From: Euonymus europaeus
Lineage: Eukaryota > Streptophyta > Magnoliopsida > Celastrales > Celastraceae
Length of the DNA stretch: 64,000 bases
Direction of reading: 5' to 3'
Assembly (NCBI GenBank): GCA_963580455.1
Contig: OY756961.1
Location: 8,413,001 to 8,477,000 of the forward strand
Shown here: positions 1 to 11,118 of the stretch, in pieces
Numbering within the stretch: the first letter of the stretch is position 1
Layout: every line of letters starts with the position of its first letter
Notes under the pieces: generated by a model
The model's database searches: none
What the model was told of the DNA's origin: nothing
What the model saw: the letters and a program-made list of their open reading frames with translations, nothing else
Translations under genes and position numbers: made by a program

Positions 1-974
1 GGAGTACACACAAACAACTGCCTCTGTGACTCCTCATTAAAGAGTTGAATACCAAAGTAAAGAAGAGCATCATCTTCATCTCCAAGATTGAGCGCTAGTA
101 AAGCTGCCATTGCATCATCATATGATTGATCAACATTCTTTTTCTTCTCAATATGAGCCTGAAAAACTTCGATCATTTTGCCAAAGTTTGCATTAGTCTC
201 TGCCCGCAAATCAACACTATCATTCTTTTTCTTTCTTGATTTTGAAGTAGATTCAACCCTCAATCGTTTGCCACTTGATCCCGAAGCCTGAGTAGTTCCA
301 GTTGCTACAACTGGTGATGTACCAGTTGACTGCTCTTCAAGTTGAGGGGGACAAGCATCTCCAAAGTAAGGAGTATAATAACTATCATCCTGCATAGAAC
401 TCAACATCTCAAGTGAAGCCATCCTAGTTGTGAACCTATTAGCCCCGGTGGCAACCTTACCCTTGAATAAAATGTCTAGCTTCTCAACAAAATTCAAAGG
501 CGCCCGACGAAACTTTTTATACTGTGGATTCTCCTGCAAATGCATTAATGATAGGTATGATTCAATAAGAAATGTAAAAGGAATTGAATAAGAAATTTAA
601 AAGGAAAACAAAGGAAATATAAAAGAAGGGTATTATCATGCACATACCTCAATCCTTGATTTCCACCAGTCATCCGAAGCATCAATAGTTCCCCTCACAC
701 TATTCCACCCTAATCCTGTTTCTTTATCCTTAAGCTTGTTCCATAATTGCCAATTTTGCTTCAAATTGTCATATCTATTTTTCAAAATCCCTCCAGAAAA
801 GTCTTCACGACTCAAAGCAACAAATTCCGGAACAATACTTCTCCAATTCCATTTATCATTTGGTCCCATTTTCTTCGACTCTTTAATACAAAGATCAATA
901 AAAAATTTAGTTGCCTCATCAGTCCACCTTGTCCTGTTCGCATCACTGGCTTGTTCTTTTCCCTTTCTACTCAT
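1..974 (-). CDS. MYB/SANT-like DNA-binding protein of a PIF/Harbinger-type element (partial, 3' end outside window)
   Basis: Two exons read on the minus strand. Exon 1 (974-648) encodes 109 residues that begin MSRKGKEQ. It holds a SANT/MYB-like trihelix with the family pattern RTRWTDEATKFF, then KYDNL-type and W residues (KNRYDNLKQNW, DDWWKSRI). The donor is GAG|GTATGTG at 647; the acceptor is TGCAG at 535-534. Exon 2 (533 down to 1) stays open to the window edge. It contains KFRRAPLNFVEKLDILFKG, a Ser/Thr-rich stretch, a Lys-rich basic patch (KSRKKK) and a C-terminal helical part. This architecture is known both for ORF1 of PIF/Harbinger transposons, where it partners the transposase, and for host L10-interacting MYB-domain proteins. 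A Harbinger-like terminus at 2972, on the 5' side of this gene, favours the transposon reading. I see no stop or frameshift in the visible part. Confidence 0.75.
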
Positions 975-2838
975 TTCTAATAGCTATCATATAACACAAA
1001 CACAAGAGTCACATCTCAACTGGAACTACATGCCATTTTCTACTCATTTTGATTAATCCATAGGTGTCTATCTAAGTTTCTTAGCAAACAAATCAATCAT
1101 ATAATCCATATTGAAACAAAATCCAAAATATAACCACATTGAACATGTACAATTCTATATCAATATCAATCTTTCTCACAAAAGATTAAATATATCCACA
1201 TTTTTAATCAAAATATAACAAAAATTCATCAAAATCAACTATTAACACTCCATAATTGGCCCGTCTCAATAAATTTGTTAAGACTTAAGAGCGGGTGAAG
1301 GTGATGGTAGGATGGGCCTAGCCCAAACATCAAAGCAGGAAATTATTAGTAATACTGTAATTTTTCTTTCTTGGGCAACGCCAGTAAAACTGTAAAAGCA
1401 ATATGATTTGAACAATTCGGCCCAAGTGGCTTGACCCAATAAGATTTTAAAAAAAAGGGAGCCAACTTGATGAAATTCACTAAGGCAAAAGCAAAATAAT
1501 CAAGTACAAAACCTGAAAAACTCCATATAAATTGAGATTAACCTGAAAGAGATTAACCATTGTGCTATTACCAAAGTGATTCAAAAATTTCTCCATATAA
1601 TTTGAGGAGGTCCCACTAAACCTTAAAAACTCCAAAGTCCAAAAGGATGAAGAGAGGAACACTGCATCTACCATGCCAGTAACATCATATTAGTCTGTTT
1701 GTTTTGTTTGAACTTTTTTGGGGGGTTCACAATGCATATCTGATATAGCATATGATATGAAGTAGAAAATCATCGGAGATGGAGACCCATCAATTGAAGG
1801 TTTTCCTAAGACCTGTACACATAAATGTAACTATTTATGATCTTTGCTTCCCCTGCAAAATTGCAAGCAAGACAGAGCCACAGATATTACTTCATGACAT
1901 CAAGAGTTACAATAGTGTGCTCAATCTGGCTAATTCAATCAAGTATTTCAATTCGTAAACACACCATCCAGATCCACTAGTTACAGCACATCAGAAAAAA
2001 TCAAACATCAGAAAAAATTATCCTTTCCTCAACTGCATCACCTTCAGAAACCATCATCTCAATATATCATTTATTATATAAATCAATCTCCAGAAGCTGT
2101 ATAGACCTATTTGAAGAACAGTACAGACCTTGAATCTAAATCTCAAACTGACCACATAGAGTGACAGAACTCAGACTCACTTATGAATGGTTTCGAATCC
2201 AAATTAGAAAAGAAAAAAAAACCAATTAAAGCTCAAATGCCAAACAAAACCTTAAGTGCATGAACAAACTCATAGATTCAGAACAGAAAGGCAGGCAAGT
2301 CGAAATGAAACCCAGATCAAATAAAAAAGTAAAAAAAGACGAAGGAGAAAGTGCCAACAACAGCTGCAACAACCAGATATCACTCCCTCATATAAACATC
2401 AGAAAAAATTAAACATCAGGAAAAATTCTCCTTTCCTCTTCGACAAGACAAAACCCAGAAAGAAAAATTACAAGAGGAAGCCTCAATGCAAATGATTACT
2501 CACCAGAAACAGCTATAGCAAGAGTCCGAAGCTTTGTTTGTCTCCTTCAAGGGCACTCGTGAGTAATCGCAGCTCCTTCTTCAACCGCAGCCAAAACCCT
2601 AGGTGAATACAAAAATTGGACCAAATAACATGTCAGATGCAGATGAAAAGCAAAGTTCATACAAAAATCAATGGAAACAAAGAAGAACCAGAAAAAGAGA
2701 GAGAGAAACTCACCTTTTGCCCGCAACCAGGAGAGGAAGCATCAGATTTGTGAAGTTGCGATTTCATCTGTTGGAGAAAGGAGGGGGCAACGATGGTAAA
2801 ATTGAAATGAAACGCGAGGAAACGCCGGTCAGTCGTGC

Positions 2839-2878
2839 GTTTCATTTTGGATCGCGTTAACGCGGTCCAAAACGCAAC
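2839..2878. repeat. Subterminal palindrome
   Basis: A near-perfect inverted repeat is centred between 2858 and 2859 (core CGCGTTAACGCG, flanked by TTTTGGA and TCCAAAA). It lies about 100 bp inside the Harbinger-like terminus. Subterminal palindromes are a common protein-binding feature of DNA transposons. Function here is inferred only. Confidence 0.6.
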
Positions 2879-2975
2879 TTTCAATGTGGTGTTTGGCATT
2901 TGGACTGAAATGCGGTATGGCCCACAATAAAATGTAATGAAATGTGGTCCAAAACGCCAAACAAACTGGCCCTAA

Positions 2976-5734
2976 GGAGTTGTTGAAAATTAGATGTGGA
3001 CTAATGGAATTAAAAGAGTATGAATGAAATTCATAAAAAACTATTACGTTGAATGCATGCATGAACTTTGTCTTTATAAGCCAAAATAATTGTAATCCAC
3101 AAAAGAAATTCCAGCGGAGAAATAATGCACGAAAAAATTAATAAGCCAGCATCCTACTATGAAGCAGCAAAAATTAGGCAAATCCATGATAGAATCCTTA
3201 GAAATGAAACATACCATTTTTCACAACAACCACTCTATATAAAGGTTTGAAAAGTAATCCCTAGTAACCAAAAAAAAGTCTAAATTACCTGCACTTTAAA
3301 ATTCAACTCTTAGAGCTACAATGTTCTCTTTCAGACTCTTGTGACTTCTCTTTCTGCCTATTGGTTATTTAATAGATAAAAAATATTCCACAGAGAAAAA
3401 TAGATTTAAGTTTTCAAGCACATAATATTCAACGGAGAAATAAGTTCTACTCCACACAAAATCCAACAGAGGAATAAGTTCTACTACACAAAAATATTAT
3501 TCAAACAGAGAAAAATATTCAACAGAGAAACACTTTACATACCTAGTTTCTTCTTCGATGGCTCCATACCTTTATTTTAAGTTTGGGCAACTACTGCTGT
3601 GGACAGAGAAATAAATACAATTAATAATAACTCAATTAAATTGGGAGGATGACACAAGTTAGTATTGAATATTTTCATCAAAGTCCAATGAATATTGGAT
3701 TTCCTTAGTTATTCTCCTATCAACTAACTTACTTGGACAAGCTTTTTCTACTTGAAATGGAATAGGCACCAAGAACATCCAGAGCAAGCTTAGTTAAAGG
3801 ATCATCATGTTCAGTTGCCACCACTGCAGCCAAACAAGCTCTAATTGCACACCGGCAAGGAATAGAAATAAATACAATTAATAAAGTGTATGAATTACAA
3901 ACTAATTGTTTGGCTAACTTATAGAACAGAGCAAAAGCATTAACAATAAACAAACATTCTACATAGAATAATCAAAATTATGTGCAACTGCACATCAACA
4001 CGATGGCGTGCCCATGCACACCCTTTCAACATACATTTATGCATATGCTTTTGTATGGGAGAAAGGCCATATGAGCAAACCACATCAGGCAGAACATCCA
4101 TGATAACAAAACAATAGACCAAAACTAAATGCAAATACAGCACATCTACTTGACAAAATCACTTTCACTATCTACTTAAGTCAACCATCGACATTCTTCT
4201 ACAATCCCAATAATCAAGGAGCATAATAAAGTCTCCACTTCTTTTGCGTAAAGAGAAACTCTCTTCTACATCAAGGTAGAAGAATAAACTCCACACAAAA
4301 TTCCAACCGAGAAATAAACCATTCCACAGAGAAATAAACCATTCCCCAGAGAAATAAACTATTTCGCAGAGAAATAAACCATTCCCAGCAGAGAAACAAT
4401 TTCTAATAAAAAAAAAAGTTATGGCAGAGAAACAGATTACATACCTAAGCCTAAGGTCTTCTTCGTTGGCACCATACTTTTGACCTTTGCTGAATTATCA
4501 TTGATTAACGTATCCAACTAGTTGATAGAACAGAAGTAAAGAATATCATGTAAGAACTATAGCAAAACAAAATTGCATGGCTCACCGCATGTCAAAGAGA
4601 GAAATAAGGCTTGAGGCCAACAATTAGAATTTTTCAACTAAAAGGAAAAAAAAACTAGCCCTCCATTGTTGCCCTCATTGCCTTCAGAGTTGAGAATCTT
4701 AATGATAACAAATGCCTAAACTGTTTTGAATATGTTCCCACTCGCAGCCTCACTTTGGTGGTGTTAATTGCCACAACTCAATATTACTAAAGCAAGATGA
4801 AAACACTACACAAATTATAAAGACAACAGGTACTAGTTTCAGCATAAATAGCCAATGCTTAAGCTGAAATTCTTTTGAGTAGGAAACTAGAGTAATAATG
4901 GAAGGCCGCCAGGAAAAGCATATCAAGAAAGAAACTAACAAGAGAAAATGTGTAATCTCTCTGAAATTACCTGGACTCCAAAATTCCTACAATAGTTTCT
5001 TAATATACTTTGAAAACAACATTCATTTGGGATTCTTACAAAGAAGAAGGGATAATTGTTAGCATTGATGGTTCAGAGTAATCAAGATTATTGGATAAAA
5101 ATTGTTAATAGTTTGGTGAACATATGGGTAAAAAAATGAATTCATATCCAAAAATGAAGTAAAATAAAAGATTTATAAGAGTCTATAAAGGTTCAACAAT
5201 TTAATCCACAAGCAGAGTCAGTAATTTTCCCTAAATTTATTTCTTGAAAACCATCACAAACCTGTGTAACATTTGCTCTAATTATTTAGAACACAATAAT
5301 ATTGCTAAAAATAAAAACAGGCAAGTATGGTGAGCCTGAAGTTTAGTAGCTCCAATTTCAAAGGAAACATAAATGTCAAAACATCAAATAATAAAATCCA
5401 TGCATCAGAGATTGCTCAATTTGAAGCTTTCCACGTGAGACAACATTCATCAAATACACCAATATTCAAGCAGAAGAATCTATTTTACCTGATCGGAATT
5501 GGCCGCCAACTCGTGAATACTCATGGATAGTTGCAAGTATGAAACCGGGTGCACACAAAAATAAATTGCACCTCAGTTCACATACGTAACAACAACAACA
5601 CATATGAGGAATTGAGTGACAATTTGAAAGGTTAATTTGGCCTTTTTCCTCTGCTAAATCAAAGTTACTTCCATTCCTTACGTACCTGAGAAAGCGAGGG
5701 CAAGGAGGTGTTGTCAATGAAGAGGAAGATATTA
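2976..5734. other. Non-coding stretch with repeats; no supported gene
   Basis: AT-rich DNA without a convincing gene. A minus-strand reading at 3730-3860 contains a protein-like run (RACLAAVVATEHDD followed by PLTKLALDVLGAYS). It has no recognised domain, no good start and no partner exon, so I leave it unannotated. The main structure is the short repeat array described separately for 3110-4440. Confidence 0.5.
3110..4440. repeat. Dispersed and tandem CAGAGAAATAA repeats with a duplicated splice-like segment
   Basis: Variants of CAGAGAAATAAACCATTCC recur throughout: dispersed copies lie around 3110-3130, 3430-3480 and 3510-3540. A tight tandem run of about four units of roughly 22 bp lies at 4307-4400. 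Immediately after both the 3.5-kb and the 4.4-kb clusters comes a similar segment reading TTACATACCTA..CTTCTTCG.TGGC.CCATAC (about 3535-3573 and 4437-4480). On the minus strand each would be a short exon-like stretch followed by a GTATGTAA donor. The unit therefore looks about 0.9 kb long and duplicated. Origin unknown. Confidence 0.55.
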
Positions 5735-6683
5735 GGAAAAGTATAGAACTTGAGGAAGTATCAGATATTCTACAAAATGATCAAGATCATATTCAAGAAT
5801 CCAATGATGCAAACACTGTCATCACACAATTTCTTAGAAAATCTAATAGAGTTATCCGTCCTCCAAGGTTGTATAACTTGCTCCATGATATACAAGAGTT
5901 GTTTGTTCATAGAGATGCAGATCATGGTGATGATCCTACTAGTTATGAGAAAGTAATATTTGATATTGACTCTTTAAAAAGGCTTGAATCTATGAAATCC
6001 GAAATGAACTCAATGTATTCAAACAAGGTTTGGGATCTTGTGAACTCTTCTGAATGTATTGTACCTACAAATGGGTTTACAAGAGAAAAATTGGTTTGAA
6101 TGGCAATGTGGAAACCATCAAAGCTACACTTTTTGCAAAAGGATATACTCAAAGACAAGTAGTTGACTGTGAGAAAATATTTTCACCAGTTGCTATGTTA
6201 AAGTCCATTAGGATTTTATTAGTCATAGTTGTACACTGTGATTATAAGATATGGCAGTTGGATGTCAAAACTGCATTCCTTAATGGAAATATTGAGGAAG
6301 ATATCTATATGAAACAACATAAGGGTTTTGAATCTAAATGTGGAAATGTGCAAGCTTAAGACAATTATTTATGGTCTTAAGCAGGTTTCCAAGAGTTGGA
6401 ACATTCTTTTTGATGAAGCAATCAAATTGTTTGGTTTTATTAAAAATGTGGATAAACCATGTGTTTACAAGAAGATTAGTGGAAGTGCTAATGCTTGTCT
6501 AGTCTTGTATGTATATGACATTCTCATTATTGAAAGAGGTGATATAGCATCAGCAGAAAATAGCATCAGTAGAAATATTGTTGATCCATTAACTACATCA
6601 TTAACTCTACAATAGTTAGATTGTCATCTAGAAAATATGAGTATGAGATAGCATAGTGATTGACTTTAGAACGAGTGGGAGAT
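5735..6683 (+). pseudogene. Ty1/copia polyprotein remnant (reverse transcriptase N-part fused to C-terminal tail)
   Basis: Read across frames, this matches the copia RT region: SNRVIRPPRLYNL upstream, then DPTSYEKVIFDIDS, MKSEMNSMYSNKVWDLV, FSPVAMLKSIRILL, WQLDVKTAFLNGN (with the first catalytic Asp region), and YGLKQVSKSWNILFDEAI. Frameshifts or stops occur near 6099 and 6360. Just after the LVLYVYDILII segment, at about 6540, the reading jumps directly to the extreme C-terminal NIVDPLT region. RNase H and most of the RT palm are therefore missing. A polypurine tract (GAGTGGGAGAT, 6673-6683) ends the internal region. The element is clearly dead. Confidence 0.8.
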
Positions 6684-7250
6684 TGTAACATGTGTGTTCT
6701 ATATAGCCAATCTATATGGTTGTATTTGGAACGTATATAATAATAGTATTGTATTAGTTGAAATAATAAATGGCAGTTATTATATATTTAATATTTTTAT
6801 TTAAGAGTTGTGTTAAAGATGTTCATGTATATTTGTTAGAGACCTAATTCTCAAGAGTTTAGAATATAAGTGATGAGTAATCTCTAGTATGAATATCTTA
6901 AATTGAGTTCCTGATCGTAGAATTATAAATATGACAATAATAATTTGGAAGATCAACATATTGTTTTTTTCCTATGAAGATAGGATTGTGAGTCTCATGC
7001 AATCTAATATGTGATATTAGAACAAGCAATATGAAAGACTTATTATGGAATAAATACTTCAAACATGATTTGTTAAATAATAAATCATATGTAAGTTTAT
7101 TTCCTTGTCAATGATTTATTATTTATTTATGATTGTGTAAATAATCCTTAGACCCGAGTTGACATAATAGTCTTGTATATGGGTGATCGAATTTGTTATG
7201 GTGTCGTAGGCATAAGCTAGGCATATATAATACTTACTGATGTGATTTTT
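6684..7250 (+). repeat. Probable 3' LTR of the copia remnant (end uncertain)
   Basis: Starts TGTAACATGTGTG directly after the polypurine tract, as a copia 3' LTR should. The sequence is AT-rich and non-coding. I could not fix the CA end or a matching 5' LTR, so the right boundary is a guess. From there to about 7640 I see only AT-rich non-coding DNA. Confidence 0.4.
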
Positions 7251-7689
7251 TTTTACTTTCAACTGTAGATTTAATTATGATTAATGTACTTGTATTGAAG
7301 GGGGAAAACACATTAGAGTCATTCAATATTTTTAATTATTAAAAGTAAAAAAAAAATCACATTCACCGTCATTTAATTATTGTACATAAATTATTTTTTA
7401 TTCGAGACGCATATATAAATTTTAAAAATTAGAGAGTTTGTTTTAAATTTTTTTGAAAATTGGTTAAGAATACCTAGGACGTAGAGAGAGGTTATGAGTT
7501 GAGTCATGGTAGGTCATGGGGGTGTAGAGAATATATAGGAAGTTTCGCGGGCTAGGAGGTGTAGAGAGTAGAAGAGGTTTGTGTATTCAGAAACTCTCTT
7601 TTGTTTTTTCTTTAAATAAGGACTCCCAATTTCGGAAGTCCATGTGTGACCTTTGACTTTTTACCAGTAGACTACAAGCAACACTTCTC

Positions 7690-8690
7690 CTTAATGTGCT
7701 AGTCTCGAAACAGGTTGAATTCCAAGAGCATTTCTGAACTTGACAAACTCTTGCTTAGGAAGAGCCTTAGTAAAGATGTCTACTATTTGAACTTCTGAAG
7801 AACAATGCTGCAATTTGATTTCTCCTTCACTGGTGGATGATATGAGAAAATGATGTCACAATTAATCAACACTGGTCCCTTCTTTGAAAAACCAATCTCC
7901 TTGAGAATAGACTTTAGCCAAATGGAATGACTTGTAGCAAAGCCAGTAGAGATGTACTCTACTTCAGCAGAGGATTGAGCCATGGATGATTGTTTCTTAG
8001 ACAACCAAGATATTGCTCATATTCTCAGAGAAAAAACATACTCGGAAGTACTTTTTGAGTCCACTGTAGATCCTCCGCAATCATTGTCACTATAACCAAT
8101 TAGGTCTGCATTTTCCACTAATCCATATACTAAACCAAAGTGCTTCGTACCATGAAGATATCTCAGCACACGTTTTGCCCCACCCATGTGAACCTCTTTA
8201 GGGTTCTGCATAAATCTGGACAAAAGAATAACAGAGAACATGATATATGGTCTTGTGGCTGAAATGTACTATAAACTCCCAATTAATGATCTGTACTCAC
8301 TTATATTTGCATATGAGGAATCAATAGCTTTATCAAAATTTTCTTTAGCAGCTAGAGGAGTAGATACTAGCTTGCACCCTTTCATGCCAAACCTCTTTAA
8401 GACAACTTCAACGTATTTTTCTTTCTTAACAATAATTTTCCTTTCTTCTTGACTAATCTCTATGCCCAGAACCTGATGAAGAACACCCAGGTCATTCATT
8501 TCAAACTCCTTCTTCATTTCAGCCTTAAAATGCTCTATTATCAAATCAGATTCACCTGTGAAAATCATATCATCAACATAAACTGACACAATAAGCCTCC
8601 CTCTTCTTGAGTCATCCCTCACATAGAGAGTATGTTCATTTTTATTTCTCTTAAAATCCTGCAGCATTAGATAAGAGTCCAACCTGCCAT
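7690..8690 (-). pseudogene. Copia reverse transcriptase and RNase H, degenerate
   Basis: The RT palm is readable at 8682-8269 with the intact YVDDM catalytic motif, followed by MKKEFEMNDLG and GIEISQEERKI, all hallmark copia RT blocks. RNase H follows in pieces: GGAKRVLRYLHGT, GYSDNDCGG and SSAEVEYI. A C-terminal tail with a FTKALPK-type block ends near 7693. Frame changes occur at about 8270-8240 and 8010. Confidence 0.85.
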
Positions 8691-8699
8691 ACTAAGCCA

Positions 8700-10100
8700 T
8701 TGGAGCCTGCTTGAGCACTATAAGGCTTTCTTCAATTTCAACACTTTATGATTTTCACCCTCCTTTACATATCCTAGTGGTTGTTCTACAAACACCTCCT
8801 TCTCAAGTTTACCATTCAAGAAAGCTGATTTGACATCCAGCTGATGGATTTTCCATTTTTTTTAGCAGCTATGGCAAAAACAGTTTTAATTGTTTCCAAT
8901 CTTGCTATTGGAGCAAATGTTTCTTGATAATGTGTTCCCTTTTTGTTGAAAGAAACCTCTAGCAACCAATTTGGCCTTATGCTTTAAAACTAACCCATTT
9001 GCTTTGTACTTTGTCATATAGATCACTCAACACCAATAACAGTTCTATTCTTTGGCAGATTAACAAGTTCCTATGTATCCTTTTTCTGAATCATAAGCAT
9101 TTCTTCATCCACACATGCATTTTTGGCCTTATCAAAACTTATAGGCTCTACTGAAGTCAACTGACACCTCTCATAGATATTTGTGTTTTCTAGACAAGAG
9201 ACTTAGGATGACTAGATAAATTTGTGGCCCATTTATTATGAAGTTCTAGATCTTCAACCAAACCCTGAGAACTAGGAGAAGGATTTCTACAAGGAATTTC
9301 TTTTGGGGCATCTTTTCTAACTTCCTCTTCAATTTCAGACAGAGCATTGTTCTTGGCTGAGAATTGATTTTTGTGTAGGTAGTATTTACTCTCTCTTGAC
9401 CTTGTTCCCAATCCCAGGCACTTTCTTCATCGAATTCAACATCACAAGACACCACAAGACTTCCAGACTTTTCATTACAAATTCTATAACCCTTGCAGTC
9501 AAGACTATATCCCGTAAACACTCATTTTTTTACTTTCTCATGCAATTTTAGTCTCCTTTAGAATGTGATAACAAACCCATCCAAAAACTTTTGAATGATG
9601 AGCTGAAGGTTTTCTTCGATACCATTCTTGAAAGGGAGTGGAATCTACCAGCACCTTGGTAGGACTAAGATTCATCAAGTGAACTATTATAAAAATAGCT
9701 TATCCTCAAAACTTCTTTGGAACACCCTTATCACACATCATTGATTTTGCCTTCTCTAAAATAGTTCTATTTTTTCTTTCGGCCAAACTATTTTGCTCAG
9801 GGGTATAGGCTGCAGAAAGTTGATGAAATATTCCTTCACCTTCACAACACTTTGTAAATTACTTTGACACAAATTCCATTCCTCTGTCACTTCTCACAGC
9901 TTTAATTTTTCTACCTTTTTTTATTTTCAACCAGAGCTTTGAACTTCCTAAAAACAGCAAAAGTTTCGACTTTGTTACATTGGAAGTACACCCACGTGAA
10001 TCTACTAAAGTCATCTGTAAAAGTTATAAAGTACCTTTTTTCTTGCACTGTTGAAGTGTGCATGGGACCACATAGGTCTGTTTGTATCAAATCTAGAGGA
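8700..10100 (-). pseudogene. Copia integrase core and RT linker, degenerate
   Basis: The integrase core is readable at 10098-9911: LDLIQTDLCGPMHT (first Asp), then YFITFTDDFSRFTWVYF (second acidic region) and FKALVEN. Downstream, fragments resembling the integrase C-part and the variable linker with acidic residues can be followed to about 9190, with several stops. The 5' side is cut by the MULE at 10101. Confidence 0.75.
10088..10100. repeat. Target-site duplication of the MULE, left copy
   Basis: CAAATCTAGAGGA, identical to 12982-12994. In the interrupted copia integrase this sequence occurs once (PLDL codons), so it was duplicated on insertion. MULE TSDs are usually 9-11 bp; the extra shared bases may be chance. 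Confidence 0.75.
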
Positions 10101-10323
10101 CCCATCTAAATGCAGGTATAAAATTGCTATATACAGACCTATTGTGGTAGCCTATTAGACATCATTAATGTCGGGCAGCGTGGGGAGCAATAATTGGGTT
10201 GCTTTCCCCAATTGCTATATACAGATCTATTGTGTAGCCTATGTCATCAATTTTTTTTTGTCTCTGACATCAATTTCTCTTCATCCGTCATAAGTAAAAC
10301 AGAGCCTGTATTTAGCAATAGCC
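10101..10323. repeat. Extra terminal-repeat copies at the left end of the MULE
   Basis: A 42-bp segment (AATTGCTATATACAGACC..) occurs at 10122-10165 and again at 10210-10251. At 10289-10323 a copy of the right-end sequence (TAAGTAAAACAGAGCCTGTATTTAGCAA in two blocks) appears in the same orientation as the true right end at 12951-12980. The first 223 bp therefore look like a miniature MULE with its own two ends. Between the two 42-bp copies is a small hairpin (GGGGAGCAA .. TTGCTTTCCCC, 10178-10207). Confidence 0.6.
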
Positions 10324-10394
10324 GTGGTGATGGGATGACTCAAGTAATCTCAGATAATGATTACTCATTTGAAAGATAACATTCTTACAGCTGT

Positions 10395-10975
10395 AGTAGT
10401 TTTATTATTGGTTATATATACATTTCTCTTTTCCATCAATTATATGCACGTCTCTTTTCTTATTCTTTTTGATTGCCAAGCTTGTGGTACTGCAGAATTA
10501 ATAACTTTTTATTTGTTCTTTCATTATTTGGGTATTTTTCATCCATTATTGGTTAACTTTTATCATTTTTCATCAATTATATTCACGTAACATAACTTTG
10601 CTTTTGTTCCTCCATCATTTGTGTATTTTTCATCCATTATTGGTTACATAACTTTTGTCTTTTTTCATCAATTATATGCATGTAATCATAAGTTTCTTTT
10701 CTTCTTCTTTTTGATTTTCAAGCTTGTGCTACTACGGAAATAATAACTTTATATCTGTTCCTCCATTATTTGTGTATTTTTCGTCCATTATTGGTTACAT
10801 AACTTATGTCATTTTTCATCAATTATATGCATGCGTAATCATAACTTTGCTCTTGTTCCTCCATTATTTGAGTATTTTTCATCCATTATTGGTTACATAA
10901 ATTGTCATTTTTCATCAATTATATGCATGTAATCATAACTTTGCTTTTGTTCCTCCATTATTTGTCTACATAACA
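10395..10975. repeat. Subterminal tandem repeats in the MULE (about 100-150 bp units)
   Basis: At least four degenerate copies of a unit that contains GTTCCTCCATTATTTGTG, TTTTTCATCCATTATTGG, and TTTTTCATCAATTATATGC followed by ATGTAATCATAACTTTGC. Some copies also carry a TTCTTTTTGATT..CAAGCTTGTG segment. The repeats lie upstream of the transposase start. Confidence 0.8.
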
Positions 10976-11118
10976 AAAATAGTACCCAAATGGGGACTTC
11001 CCTTTCCCTATAAAAGGGAGTGAAATTTTACTTTGTTCTTCACAAAAATTGTATGAGTTTTCAAGTTTTTTTCTCACATAATCATTATTTGTAATCTCAT
11101 AATTATTATCTTATAATT

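Larger units (their letters stand above)
1..2972 (-). mobile_element. PIF/Harbinger-like DNA transposon, right-hand portion
   Basis: Seen: the right border reads ..AAACTGGCCC|TAA at 2961-2975. On the minus strand this is TTA followed by GGGCCAGTTTGTTTGG, which matches the GGGCC/GGCCxGTTTG style of PIF/Harbinger termini and their 3-bp TTA target duplication. The MYB-like ORF1 at 1-974 points away from this end, as expected if 2972 is the 5' end. The other terminus and the transposase would lie left of the window. Inference: 975-2972 is the 5' non-coding leader. Two good splice donors on the minus strand, at 2503 (CTG|GTGAGT) and 2713 (AAG|GTGAGT), would allow alternative leader exons. Without the left end the element call is provisional. 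Confidence 0.55.

Noticed and set aside
4307..4400. Regularly spaced short repeats resembling a CRISPR array
   Set aside because: Units are nearly contiguous, without unique spacers, in plant nuclear DNA.
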